From contig NC_091976.1 of assembly GCF_036711975.1 (NCBI RefSeq), positions 28,582,001 to 28,646,000 of the forward strand: 64,000 nt of DNA, in the 5' to 3' direction. The position numbers and the translations under genes were made by a program. Under the pieces are notes generated by a model. It ran no database searches. It had not been told where the DNA came from and was given only the letters and a program-made list of their open reading frames with translations. This DNA comes from Onthophagus taurus. Its lineage: Eukaryota > Arthropoda > Insecta > Coleoptera > Scarabaeidae. Every line of letters begins with the position of its first letter. Within the stretch, counting starts at the first letter, position 1. Positions 34,200-45,769 of this stretch are shown here, piece by piece.

Positions 34200-35140
34200 A
34201 TCCTAAATCAATTTTTTCCTAGGCTCTCTTTAATCATTAGGCGTTGATGTCCATACCATTTTAGTTGCTTTTCATTGATAGTGTCTATTATTGAGTTTTG
34301 TGCCGTCATTCTACTTCTTATTTCCTCATTTTCAACTCGGTCCACCATGGTTATGCCGCAGCATCTTCTCCAAAACATCATTTCTGCTGTTAGCAGAAAC
34401 TCTCACCCACACTTCTGATGCATACATATATTTCTATGTTTGTATCGTTAGGTTGTTATTCCACAGAATCGAATTTCCTTTGCCAAGTTTCCTCATTACA
34501 TCTTTATTGGCCGTTCTGTCTTCGTTTATAATTACTTCAAGGTATTCGTACTGTTCTACATATTTTATAATGCCGGTCTCCAATTTTATGTCCCTTCCCG
34601 TTCCTCCAATTACAATATATTGAGTAGCCCCATTTATTGTCTTCATCTTCTAGCGTATTTAACATATACCTCATATCCCCTTCGTCCTCTACAAAAACTA
34701 TTTGGTCGTCCGCAAACAGCATGGTGTGTATGTGAGTATCTCCTATTCACATACAATGTTTTAGGGTTGAGTGGATATGGATCTTGAATATTGTGGGAAA
34801 GAAGCAGCATCCCTGTTTGACACGTCCTTAGGAGAGAAAGCATCAGTTATGAGTTTTCCTACCTCAACCTCTGCCGCGTTATCATACGCTTTCATAGCAT
34901 GGATGTAAGTTCTGTTGATGCCTGCATTTGTCATAATTTCTGAAGTGGGCATTTCCCTTCCTTTTGACAGTTTTTTCACAACTAGCATGAATGAAATATC
35001 TACGCAAGCTCTTCCAGGTCTGAAACCACTTTGTTCCTCTTCCTCCTTAATTTCTCTTGCGTTTCGAGTAATTTCCGCACTCCTTCCTATTTCCTTTCTT
35101 GTATATGGGGTTTATTTGGGACTTTCTCCAATCTTGTCGA
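34200..35140 (-). pseudogene. Degenerate non-LTR retrotransposon reverse transcriptase
   Basis: Minus-strand pieces in several frames show reverse transcriptase signatures: a GRE/LITDAF segment, the catalytic box as FADDQIVF (in the 34537-34722 frame), and the following KLGKGNSILWNN-type region. Frameshifts and stops break it throughout. It resembles RTE/CR1-like LINEs, but the clade is uncertain. Confidence 0.75.
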
Positions 35141-35199
35141 ATGTCATCTCCTCTAAGACACTTGTTAAATATCGTGCATATTGTTTTCAGGACTATCAT

Positions 35200-35588
35200 G
35201 GTAGTTATTATTATAAGTTTATTATGTATTTACTAAAAAGAATTATAATTTAGTAATTTAGCACTTCGACGTGCACAAAAAGTGACATTTCATTCTATAT
35301 TAACCACCAAAATGCAATAACTTAGTATTCATATTCTTCTACTTCCAGTCGCTGTGACTGGATGTGGTGATCGGATTATGATTTTCAATACAAAAATTCT
35401 GAAAAATATACAAATAGTAGTAAGCCGTGTCTTACTACTTCTTCTTCAATTTGCGTTAATTGGAACCTTCTATCATGCATTATTATATCAGGCATTATTA
35501 TTATTATTATTGCTGCCGGGCTGAGGAGAGCGGCCCCTCTCGTTACCGCGACCTATAAGATTTATTGTAACTTTAGCCCTCCAAAGGT
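35200..35588. other. Spacer between LINE remnants
   Basis: AT-rich sequence with a short ATTATT run near 35490; the part near 35510-35588 is likely 3' tail of the adjacent LINE. No gene. Confidence 0.4.
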
Positions 35589-35970
35589 TTAGGGCAAATG
35601 TAGGTCCTTAATGAACCTTAGTATTGTCCTGAGGTCTTGAACCTTTATGTCGGTAGGTAACAGGGGAGTTTTACCGAAGACGTTGTGCCTTAGACGGCCT
35701 CTGGCGACGCAATTGCACAGTATATGTTCAGCAGTTTCTGACTCGTCGTTGCATAGTCGACAAGTTTGATCCTCAGCTTGTCCAATGTGGAAGAGGTGGT
35801 ATTTTAGGGGCACATGGCCGGTCAGGTAGCCTGACAGCGTCCTTAGATCCCCTTTGCTGAGGCATAAAACCTCTTTGGTTTTGTTTTGCGACGGAGTTAT
35901 CATACTCTTCGCTTGTCTATGACCTGGAAGTTCTTTCCAGCGTAAGGCTATCTTTGAAGCCTCCCAGTTG
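35589..35970 (-). pseudogene. 3' end of a Jockey/R1-type LINE pol ORF
   Basis: The minus strand encodes WKELPGHRQAKSMI followed by a C-terminal segment with the CCHC-like finger CRLCNDESETAEHILCNC and a terminal helix-rich tail ending at a natural stop. This is the post-RNase-H tail of arthropod Jockey/R1-group LINEs. No RT or endonuclease is attached, so the copy is 5' truncated. Confidence 0.8.
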
Positions 35971-36089
35971 TTGATTATTACAGGTTAAAAATAACAAATA
36001 AATTTGGAGTGGTGTAGGTTGCACTTGCATTGAACCTAGAATGAGATAAAGTGGTGTTCAACGGTGAATCCTAAACATTATAATGTAAA

Positions 36090-37060
36090 ATTTTCAATAT
36101 TCCTCTTTTGTGTTTAGTTCCTTTTTTCGGTTTATAGTATTTTCCCAGTTTGTCTCTTCTTATGGCTCTTTTTTCCTGTGCTCTTTCTAAGTCTTCCTAA
36201 TTTATGGGCTAGTCACTTGCTTGCTTTTATAGTCTTTTTTTGTTCTTTCCAACCTCTTTGTTCTCTTTACAGTCTCCTTTTTCTATCAGTAATCTTTTAG
36301 TAATTTTCGGCCGTGTCTCTTTGCACTCTATGTTTAGCCTCTCTCTAGTTATATTTGCCTAGTCTCTTTTCTCTTTTAGTTTCCTTCTATTATAGCCGTT
36401 CATTTTCTAGTCTCTTTTATCATTACTCAATTATTTTTGTTTTCCCAGCCGATGTTCAATCATTGTATACTGTTATCAGCCCCCTTCTAGTATTTCTTTT
36501 CTATGATCAATCTCTTTCTTCTAAAACAGTCTCTTTTCAATTTTCCTCTTCTGTGTTTAGACCATTTTTTATCTTTACAGTTTGTTTCCACTATTTGAAG
36601 CTCTCTCCTCAATTTATTTGTTCTGTTACCAGTCACTTTCATTTTTGATCTTGTCAGCATCTGTTGAATTTTTCTTTTGTAACATATGTTTCTTTTCAGT
36701 CATTTTGTTTTCTTGCTAATATCAGCTCAATCTAATGTTTTCAAGCCCTCTTTAGCCTCTCCTTTTTGAAATCTATCTTATTATGGTCGTTCCAATTTAG
36801 CCTCTTTATTCTATTACTACTCTCTCTTTCCTTTACCGAGTTTCTTGTTCTACTCCCAGTCTTAGTTTCATATTTTTATTCTTAACTATTAGTTCCTTCT
36901 ATTATCAATCTATTTCCAGTATTCTTATTCTCACTTTCTTATTTTTGCAGTCACTTTCCAGTATCTCTTTCCCTTACTTTATCTCCTGCTCTTATGCTAG
37001 CCTTTATTAAACCTCTTTCTTCTGTTATTAGTGTCATTTTGATTTTTTATGCTTCTGATT
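36090..37060. repeat. Polypyrimidine (CT-rich) degenerate repeat array 1
   Basis: Nearly 1 kb of plus-strand C/T-rich sequence is built of loose units such as CCAGTCTCTTTTCTCTTT. It matches 39745-40570 in order (both begin CCTCTT.TGTGTTTAGTTCCTT and later share GTCAGCATCTGTTGAATTT), so the two arrays are copies of one sequence. ORFs here are compositional artefacts. Confidence 0.75.
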
Positions 37061-38264
37061 CGTGTCTCAGGCCATATCAGCTTGGCTAGAAGTGAATCTC
37101 CATATTGTTGTAATCGAGTAGTGATTGATTTTGAAATTTCTAAAACCAATACGAACATAACTACAAAAGCAATTGTTACAATGTCAATATCGTAATTTCA
37201 TAATTCATCTTTTGTCGTGAATGTTCGTGATGGCCTAATAAAATTTCCGGAATTTACATTAAAAGCGACGGTCCATTGGCGTTGCGGTTTCAAGGGGCTA
37301 CGCTTAACTACGTTTTAATTACGCCACCTCGGTAACAATGCCCGTCCCTTTGTTTCGAGCCGGCGGAAAAGCGGCCACGGTTTAGGGGGGGGAGGGTGAA
37401 TCCTGTAACTCTTGGCTAGTTGTATATTAGCGTAATAGTAATTACGGAGGACAGTACCGCCACCATACACTATCGGAACGCGAATATATGGCTTGTAATA
37501 TCAGCCACCCAGATGATACCAAAAACACGAGTAATTTCAAATTACATCGAAAATGTGTTGCCCGAAAAAAAGATTTATTTTTTTGTTGCTTTTCTCTCGA
37601 GGATTTTAAAATAGAGTTTTTAGTAGATAGTTGGAATAGCGTATAAATCTGTTCAACAATAATTGAAAATTCCAAAGGTACGTTTGTTGCGTGGCTTGCA
37701 TCGTCCCATCCCCCTCAGGACGTGGAGTATCAAATGGGGCCTGATTTATGAACGGTGGAGATTAAACCCGAACTGGAAATCTGTATTCAAAGCCGGTCTA
37801 TGTAAATGGCCCGGTTAGAATGCATCAAACCCGATTTTCGCTACAAACGTAGACCGGTTTTGATTAATGTCTCGATGTTATTAATGTATTCGGCGGGACT
37901 GTCACTAGAATTACGCTTGGTTTATATGTTTTGGCTACAACTATAACACTTTCAACACAATTCGATTCACTTTTGATTTTGATTAAGTTCTAAATTTTAA
38001 CAAATTTGGTTAGTTTTCACCCCACGAAACGACCAGATCTGATTAGTATGGTAATTTTTGAGTTTCCCCGGTGCAGTTTTGGTGGCCGACTCCAATTTAA
38101 TTAAAACTGAAAGCGACTTTATGCGTGTTGCGTCTCGGTCTTTTGTTAATTTAACAACACCAAAGAGATGTTGGGCGATTTGTTTTTTAAAACGGACGTT
38201 TTTGCAAATTAAACACGTCCCGCAATTATTTTAAATCACCCTATTTAATTAAATAAATAATTAC
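37061..38264. other. GC-elevated non-coding DNA
   Basis: The block at about 37230-38180 has many CpG dinucleotides and no repeats, unlike the surrounding satellites. It lies directly 3' of the minus-strand exon at 38265, inside its intron. A cis-regulatory role is plausible but unproven. Confidence 0.35.
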
Positions 38265-38330
38265 CTGCATGTAAACACTCGAAGTTGAACTTCTCCGATT
38301 TCTTCTAAATTGTATAAAATGAGCCATTAT
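38265..38330 (-). CDS. Possible first coding exon of the unidentified minus-strand gene
   Basis: The exon runs from an acceptor (TTTTTTGTTCCAG) at 38331 to a donor (CAG/GTAATT) at 38265. ATG at 38325-38327 opens MAHFIQFRRNRRSSTSSVYM then Q, and the frame is also open back to the acceptor, so it may be internal. It joins in phase 0 to the exon at 30019-30122 across an intron of about 8.1 kb. The Arg/Ser-rich N-terminus gives no family. Confidence 0.5.
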
Positions 38331-39177
38331 CTGGAACAAAAAAAAAGTTCAATCTTTTAAAGGACTTTTTTATGAGGATCATCATTTCGCAGAGAAGCAA
38401 TTCTCGTAATGGTTCTAAAACGCATAGTATTTTTCCGGATGCATCCGGATTTTCGACGGTAACTGTTTGAATGGTAGGGTAGAAGATTTAGTCGCCTTTC
38501 TTGACCACGTCCTCTGCATAATTTCCCTTTTCTACGTTCTTTCCCAACGCTTACGAATGGAAGTATTACTCTCAATCCCACGGGGAAAAAGAAATGATAT
38601 TCGACGGCTCAGTGCCGAGTGTGGTTATATTTAAATGTGAAAAAGAAAATAAGAAGGGGAGCGTAAATATCGCAACAACTGGAGTAAACAGAAAAAAAGG
38701 AACAAATTTAAATAACAAAATTTTTTTGATTTCTCCCTTTCTTATAAACATTTAGAAATTTGTTCGAATCTTTTTGTTGATGTCCCCACAAACACATAAA
38801 ACCCCATCACAAATTTACGATCGTAGAAATATGAACCAAACCTTAATAAGATTGCCCTTCAAGATCCACCCCATTTTCTTTTATTGCACCAACCTATATT
38901 TGACCATTTCCTTTATCTCTCTCTTTTTATTCCTCCGTTTCTTTCTTTTTTTCCTTATTTCAACAAATTACTGAAATGATAATCGTTTTACAGAGTAGAA
39001 CGCAATTTTCAAGGCTATTAGATGTAATCCGTGGTATTGTTGTCAACCGAGCGTTTCCTTCGCGGTTGACATCTTCGTGAAATTCGAGAGAAATTTTTTT
39101 TCTTAACGATAGACCGAAGGACGAGCTTCGGAAGGACAACAATACGATCATCATCCCGACCAATCTTCTTTTTAGAA
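38331..39177. other. Upstream region of the minus-strand exon and secreted-protein promoter
   Basis: GC-elevated DNA at 38350-38660 could hold an untranslated exon of the minus-strand gene. The rest is AT-rich. No coding region is recognised. Confidence 0.3.
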
Positions 39178-39185
39178 AGCATAAA
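39178..39185 (+). promoter_or_regulatory. TATA-like box of the secreted-protein gene
   Basis: The sequence GCATAAAAGG near 39178 would place the transcription start near 39208. That leaves the ATG at 39217 with almost no leader, and favours ATG 39238 as the start codon. Confidence 0.45.
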
Positions 39186-39216
39186 AGGGGAATGAGAATG
39201 TTGTGAGCGTTTAGTT

Positions 39217-41966
39217 ATGAAAGGTTTTTTTTTCAAGATGTTTCGTGTTTTTTATTTTTTTGTGGTTTTTGGTGGTGTTAAATTATGTTTGGGTACTTTT
39301 GCTGATAACAGAGTATCTGTGGATACAGTTAAGTTTCATATATTTTTAGTTAAAATAATCAAATTTCAAATTAAAAACACTAATCTTCCGGTGGAGATAA
39401 AATTAGGTTGGGATAAAAGTTTGAGTCAGTATGGAATTGAGTTAGGCATGAATTTGATAGCATTATTACAGATTTTTTGCAGTCTAGAATCATATTAGAG
39501 CAATTCCAAACTTTTTCTTGGACTATTAAACCTAATCAGAATAAGTCAAATCTTTTTTTTACTAAAAAGTGTTTGGTCATCATATTTTCAAGCTTGTTTT
39601 TGAAGATTAAGGTAACACAAGACATTTTGTTACTATTTGGAATCGGTCAGAATAATTTCTGGCATCTCTTTTTCATATCAATGTCATTTCCAACATTTTC
39701 CTAAAGTCTAGAGTTATTAGTTTTTGCTTTAAACGTATAATTTTTCAATCTTCCTCTTCTGTGTTTAGTTCCTTTCTTGCATTTACAGTATTTTTCCAGT
39801 CTTTATCTTCTCATTACTCTTTTTTTCTTATACATTTTCAGTTCAGCCTATTTATTATCTTACCAACCTCATTTAAGTCTTCCTAATAAAGTCTTTTTTT
39901 TTCTCTCTCCAACCTCTTTGTTCTGTTTACAGTCTCTGTTCAGTCTTTTTTCTATCAGCAATCTTTTGTCACCTTTCTGCCAAGTCTCTTTTCACTCTGT
40001 GCTTAGTCTCTTTTTAATCCCCTTCATGTCTACCCAGTCTCTTTTCTCTTTCAGCTTCCCTCTCTTGTAATCGTTCATTTTCCAGTCTCTCTTATCATTA
40101 CTCAATCATTGTATACTGTCCCCTTCTAATCTTTCTTCTCTTTGATCAATCTTTTTCTTCTAAAACCAGCCTATTTTCAATCTTCCTCTTCTGCCTTTAG
40201 CTCATTTTTTACCTTTACAGTTTCTTTTCAGTGTTTCAAATTCTTTCTGCAATTTCTTTGTTGTATTACCAGTCTTTTTACTTTCAATTCTGATCTTGTC
40301 AGCATCTGTTGAATTTCTCTTTTATATAATATAAGTCTCTGTTCAGGCATTTTGATTTCTGCTTGGCCTTAACTTAGCTTCTTCTATTACCAGTGTCTTT
40401 CCAAACTTTCTATTTTTTATTTCTTGACCACCTTATGATTCATCCCTTTGTTGTATTGTTAATCAGATTCTAATGTTTCCAGACCCTGTTAAGCTTCCCA
40501 ATCTTAGTTTCATTGTATACAGACATTTTGTTATTGTTTAGAATCGGTCAGAATAATTTCTGACATTTTTTTTTCATGCCAGTGTCATTCCTAACATTAA
40601 AGTATAGAGTCTAGAGTCTTAACAGTATGATTTAAGCCTGTTGCATAAAGCTCCATACTTCCTGTCAGCGTAGTTTTAGACATTTAGCATAAATACACAC
40701 CTTTTCTAGTAGTTTGAATTTCGGCTAGCTTCATTTATAACAACTCTAAACTTTATAGTGCGTGGTCATTGTAATTCCAGACTCAACTTTGAAGTTTGGC
40801 ACCTACCCAGTACAATTCCAGACCTTACCAGGAAGTTTATAGTCTTGCCAATGTAATTACAAACTTTTCCTTACAATCCAAAATCGTATCAGGACAATTC
40901 ATCCATTTGTACATGCAGTTTGGAACTAAAATTAGATTCCCGACGTTTCGATAAAGTCTAGAATCCAATTTGGAGAATACTTCGCGAGATTTCTAGATGA
41001 AAATTGCATTTCTTTGATGATAACTCCACTAAAAAAAATTTTTTAATTTTCTTAGAAAGAAAACAACCAAAATTTAGAACCCTACAAAACACGTTATTAT
41101 TTACCACCAAGTTACGAAGGCGCAGGTGAATACAACCCTCATGAACCACCAGAACATTATCCACCACCCCCTTATTACGAAGAAACCCATCAACATGGAG
41201 GTTATGGATTTTCTGCAAGCCCTGAACACCATCAAACTTTTAGAACACCAAGTAGAGGAAATTCGCACAATTCTTTTGGGGTAACTTTTAAAAACATTGA
41301 ATAATCTTTTAGATGTCATATTTGACATTTATCCTTCAAAAACAACAATGAGGTTCGTTTAATCGTTTACATCTTGTAGTAATTAAAAAAAATTTAACTT
41401 ACGTGTCTCCTTAATGCTTCGAAAAAGATTTATTTGATGTTTATAACATAATAATAACTAATTAAACTTATTTAAATTAAAAAATTATCTACATCAATTC
41501 AAACCGCTCAATCACAACAATAACATAACCTCAAATGTCAAAAATTGATTTTAAAATATCTAAATAAATTTTAAAAATAATTAATAATTATAGAAATTTG
41601 AATTTATTAATCAATTAATTTTAATAAAACAAATTATTAATATTATTATTATAAATAAATTTTGGTAAAAAAACATTAATTTTAATTTTTTTTTTATTTT
41701 AAGTTGGTGGTCTTGAAATTTTGTCAACTTTGATAACTGTCAAACTAATATGTGATATGTGATTTTAAATGATTTCTTTTTTGCAGGGATTAGCATTAAA
41801 AGGTCTTCTAATACCTTTAGCGGGTATTGCATTACTCGGTGCAGCAGCAGCTTTATCTACAAATCCAGTTTTGCTTCAACTGGGAGTGATAAACGGAAAA
41901 AGAAAGCGAAGGTCAATCAATGAGAATGAAAGAAAATCTTTAACATTACCATCAAGGCGTGTTTAA
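39217..41966 (+). CDS. Conserved insect secreted protein, Tyr/Pro-rich with hydrophobic C-terminal segment
   Basis: Three exons, 39217-39312 (start probably ATG 39238), 41056-41280 and 41787-41966, all join in phase 0 to give 159 residues from ATG 39238 (166 from 39217). A signal peptide (MFRVFYFFVVFGGVKLCLG) precedes a Tyr/Pro/His-rich segment (LPPSYEGAGEYNP, PPEHYPPPPYYEE), then an Ala/Leu/Gly helix GLLIPLAGIALLGAAAALST with NPVLLQLGVI and a basic cleavage-like KRKRRS. The helix-plus-VLLQLG pattern occurs in uncharacterised insect secreted proteins; no biochemical function is known to me. Intron 1 contains the second CT-rich array. The splice joins keep one frame, which supports the model. 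Confidence 0.8.
39745..40570. repeat. Polypyrimidine (CT-rich) degenerate repeat array 2, in intron
   Basis: A copy of the array at 36090-37060 on the same strand, sharing several long blocks in the same order, with internal losses. It lies in intron 1 of the secreted-protein gene. It is rich in (T/C)nCAG strings that mimic 3' splice sites. Confidence 0.75.
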
Positions 41967-43953
41967 TTAATTATCCCTCTGGCATTATGATTCATAACGT
42001 GTTATTAAATCAATTTCAAGTAAGAATTTATTTATTAAAATTTCATTTTATAATAAGGTTTGTTGCGAATAAATAATGTTTTCTATTTTTATTATAAGTA
42101 AAAATGATGTGAAATCCCTTCGTATGAGAAAGGGATCGTTTTTCTTTATTAAATTGGTTAAAGTGAAATCCTCTGTATCATCATTAATAACAATTTTTTT
42201 CAATCAAGAAATTTTCTTTTCCGGCTAAATTCCAGAAATAGATTTCTTCTTTTCTCTCGAGTTTCTCTCGTTCGTTTCTTTTGGTGTGTTTAAAAAAAGG
42301 TCAACGACCGATATCGAAAGTTTACAAAAAGAGTTTTTTTGTATAGTCGAGTTTTAAATCTCAGGTGAACCCAAAAAAAGAACCATTTAAGTGGTCTTAT
42401 TGGAAGAAATCTAGGTCTGTTTACAATTTTATTTTAAGATCTTTGTAACTTTGCTTTAACTCCGGTTTTAAAACGATTCTTACAGAGATAAAAACGTGGA
42501 TCTTTTACGTAAATGGGGCGATTAACAATTCGCAGCAGGAAGTAATGAGTCAACCTCGTTAAAGAACTTATTTTGCTTCTATTAAGCAAAATAAGTGTTA
42601 CAATAAAAAAATGTAATTAATAAATTATTTTGTGATTTATATAGTCTAATTAATAATTTATACGTTGTTTACTTGTATGGGGGGAGAGAGAGATGGAATA
42701 AGTAATAAAAGGACGCATGTTGAGACGAAATTAGAACAAACCAGAGCAGATCTGAATCGGTTTTTAGGTTGCTGAAGATTTAAATAAGAAATTGCAAATA
42801 ATAAGAAAGTTTATTTGAGTTAAATCATCCATTTGGCGAATAAATCAAAAGAAATTTATTACATACGTTTATATAGAAAGGTGATGTATGTTACAAGAAT
42901 TTTAAATACAAGTGGGTGGATTTCCCAAGATATTTTAACCTGAATCCATTAATAACAACCAATTAAACAAAAAATAAATTATAAAAATAACTTGCTCACC
43001 TCAATAACAATAAAAAATAACTTCTAATAGATTCAAAAATATAAACAAAAACGTTATAGTCCACTCACAAAAAAAAGATGTTAAATTATAATCTTCAAAA
43101 TTAATTAAAAACAATTTTTTTCTTCGCGATTTATTTAAAATTTAAGTATTTGTTTAAAAAACGAAATAAATCTCGAGGTAAAAGGTAAAACTGGAGGTAA
43201 AACTACGGTTGTACATGCGCAGTTCGCGGTTGGTAGCTCACTGGTGCAGACTTTCCGGCTCTCTTGGGCGAATGCGATGACCTCTGAAAGAGTCCATACA
43301 ATGCGCCCGACGGCCGCCAGTTATGCGATCGAGTGCCGAAGGGATTTTTTTATAGAACCAAGCCAACGACGACGACGAAGACTACGTAGAGAGACGCAAG
43401 GAGAAAAAGACATATGGGAAGCGCAAATTCTTTCAGAAAATCATCGGAGTTTACAATCTTAAGATAACGACAGAGCAAGATTACAGTAGATGGAAAATAA
43501 TGAGTGGTTTAATATCTAATAGGTTTAATGATGGATTTGAAACAATTTTGTTGGGCCATTTAAACGAAAGAAAATAAATCTAGTAATTGGACAACAAAGA
43601 AAAATGGATAATTAATGTTTATTAGTCAAATTACTGGATCACGACAAGGTTAGTCCTCAGTTAACCTAGGATTAAAACATCTACACAACATAATTTGACG
43701 TTTCTAAACTAAGTGTTGAGTATGCAACCCAATATGTACGAAGTTTGAAACCAAAATATGTCAAATTTGATTTCATAAAGACTTAACACGTTACGCAAAA
43801 AGTAGTCATCCATCATAATTTACACAAACGTATGTTACATAAATTTTATATAGTAACGTATGTAGATCTATCAAGTGAATTGCTTTGAAAGTTGGGTCTG
43901 AAGAGAAAAAGAGACATAGAATCATTCATGTAGACATAGATTAGCATGGATTA
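41967..43953. other. Intergenic DNA
   Basis: No gene is recognised. About 43200-43480 is GC-elevated (TGCGCAG, CGCCCGACGGCCGCC) with a 72-codon open frame rich in Arg, and could be a promoter or untranslated first exon. The rest is AT-rich without obvious tandem repeats. Confidence 0.35.
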
Positions 43954-44035
43954 TTTAGTGGCGCCAGAAGTTGTTTCCACATAAATGTGATAATTGTGTA
44001 TTGCTACAGCAATAACGACGATCTTACCAGTTCTA

Positions 44036-44321
44036 TAATGATGTATCTAACTAAAGCATTTGACAGTGTCCACTATGACATCTTATTGAAGAAGTTGGAA
44101 GCTACGGGGACTCGCTGGAGTGTTTCAGATCGTACTTGTCAGAAAGAGAACAGCCGGTGGTCTCGTATGATCAAACTGGTGCTGAAATTACTTCAGACTG
44201 GAAAAAGGTTCTGCGAGGCGTCCCACAAGGATCAATATTGGGACCTTTCCTCTTTGTCCTATACATCATTGATCTTCCAGAAGCTTCTTCCTCATTGCTG
44301 ATGACTCAACTACAGTATTAA
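44036..44321 (+). pseudogene. LINE reverse transcriptase fragment
   Basis: Two overlapping frames carry KAFDSVHYDILLKKLEATG and, after a frameshift, REQPVVSYDQTGAEI then GVPQGSILGPFLFVLYIIDL, classic RT blocks before the catalytic box. The sequence stops before the YADD motif. It resembles Jockey/I-like RTs. Non-functional. Confidence 0.85.
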
Positions 44322-44629
44322 CTACAAAAATTTTAAAAAAATGTCAAAATTGGTCCAACTCAATCTAAGTAAACTACAAACTTGGTTTTCAAATAACAAC
44401 TTACAAAAAATAAACGTTATAACAACAGGAACTCAGATTTGACATTTATCCTTCAAAAACAACAATGAGGTTCGTTTAATCGTTTATATATTTTAGTAAT
44501 TAAAGAAACTTTTACTTACGTATCTCCTTAAATACCTAGGATGCGACGCTCCCTATGAACACGATAAGGACATACATCACAAATTGAAAATCTTCACAAG
44601 ACTTGTGTGGAAGTATTAGATGAAGTTTG

Positions 44630-44960
44630 GGTTATAAATGCAGGAATGATACTTCAATGAAATTTTATAAGACAATGGTAATGAAGAAGGACTTAAGCAA
44701 GGTAGAAGCCGCTGAAATGAAGTTTCTTGCTGTAACAGATTGGATCATATCCGAAACGAATTAGAGAGGAACTGGAAATTTTTGCAGTTAACGATAAAAT
44801 CAAGTAATACAAAGAGAAATCTATGGGCCACGTGCAGAGAATGCAGGTTGACAGAATGCCAAAATTGGCACTGCAGTGGAAATCAAGAGGGAGGTGATCT
44901 GAAGTATAGGTACAGGTCAAGAAGGCCTAAATCGTTAAGTAGACGACGAAGTACATCACT
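44630..44960 (+). pseudogene. LINE pol C-terminal fragment
   Basis: A frameshifted plus-strand stretch reads like the post-RT region of RTE-type LINEs: KVEAAEMKFL, then REELEIFAVNDKIKQYKEK and GHVQRMQVDRMPKLALQWK. Stops and shifts break it. Non-functional. Confidence 0.7.
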
Positions 44961-45188
44961 TGACGCCATTTTTATTATTGTGCCAGTTCACAATTATCAC
45001 ATTTATGTGAAAACAACTTCTGACCCACCAGCTAGTTGGCGCCACTAAACTGGCTTCTTACTGGCGCCAGCAATCCATACCAGTTTATTAACCCCAATGG
45101 ATTTTAACTAAACTAGTGTCAGCTAACTGGCGCCTTAAAGATAAGTTTCCACAAGTTTTAAGTGTTCATAATAGCATCTATTTGCAGC

Positions 45189-45530
45189 TTATATTCTATC
45201 CTTTATTGCGTTCGTAATCGTATCAAATACAGCGGCTGGGTACTCAAAATTTTTGACACCCTTTAAACTGGACTGCCCTTGATGTATATATTTTTGGGAT
45301 TTCTTACTTTTCACCTTCATATATTTCGTCTTTGTTTCGTTTATTATGAGTCCCACCTGTTTCGTGCTTCCTTCCATTTTTCTACAAACTTCAACCATTT
45401 TAGTCGATGATTATCGTCGACGTATCCACACAGAATATGCGATTTGGCAGTTTGCCACCTTTGACAAGGTCACCAATCACCGAGTGCAGTGCTCCTTGCT
45501 TCATCTCCGGCTTTATTTTGAACAATACTG
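45189..45530 (-). pseudogene. LINE reverse transcriptase fragment, opposite strand
   Basis: The minus strand carries a decayed GY(V)DD-like box followed by GLIINETKTKYMKVKSKK and FEYPAAVFDTITNAIKDRI, the region after the catalytic box in RTE/CR1-like elements. It starts where the MITE at 45534 ends. Confidence 0.75.
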
Positions 45531-45533
45531 ATA

Positions 45534-45742
45534 TCAAAGATTAAAGAGTAAACAAAATGCGAGGCTAGAGTGAGAAACTCTAGTTTTGAAAAGAAATAGA
45601 AGACATTTCAATTTAAATGTTCTGACAATAAGAAACCATTACAATTTAAAGGTCCATAGCGTTCAAGGTCATAAAAAATGGCAGCCCTGCATCAAAGGTG
45701 CTGACACGAAGCGCCGCATCTTGTTTACTCTTTAATCTTTGA
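45534..45742. mobile_element. MITE, 209 bp, 28-bp terminal inverted repeats
   Basis: TCAAAGATTAAAGAGTAAAC begins the left end (45534-45561) and its inverse closes the right end (45715-45742), with one mismatch in 28 bp. There is no coding capacity. Both ends are flanked by GATATC-like sequence, which may reflect a target preference or duplication. Confidence 0.8.
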
Positions 45743-45769
45743 TGATATCTTATGCTAATTAGCGCTACC

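Larger units (their letters stand above)
43954..45049. mobile_element. Inverted-repeat-bounded segment containing LINE fragments
   Basis: The left end 43954-43998 begins TTTAGTGGCGCCAGAAGTTG. The right end 44989-45049 is its inverse, with a 13-bp insertion, ending GGCGCCACTAAA. Inside lie reverse-transcriptase fragments and a 95-bp duplicate of DNA from 41322. Further ACTGGCGCC motifs continue to about 45130. The element class is not clear: inverted ends suggest a cut-and-paste element that collected LINE debris. Confidence 0.55.

Noticed and set aside
43244..43462. 72-codon open frame as a coding exon
   Set aside because: No domain, no splice partner, and the Arg run follows from a GAC/ACG-rich tract; better explained as GC-elevated non-coding DNA.
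43954..45049. Complete DIRS-type or LTR retrotransposon
   Set aside because: The ends are inverted rather than LTR-like, no tyrosine recombinase or gag is seen, and the RT pieces are LINE-like and in different orientations nearby.
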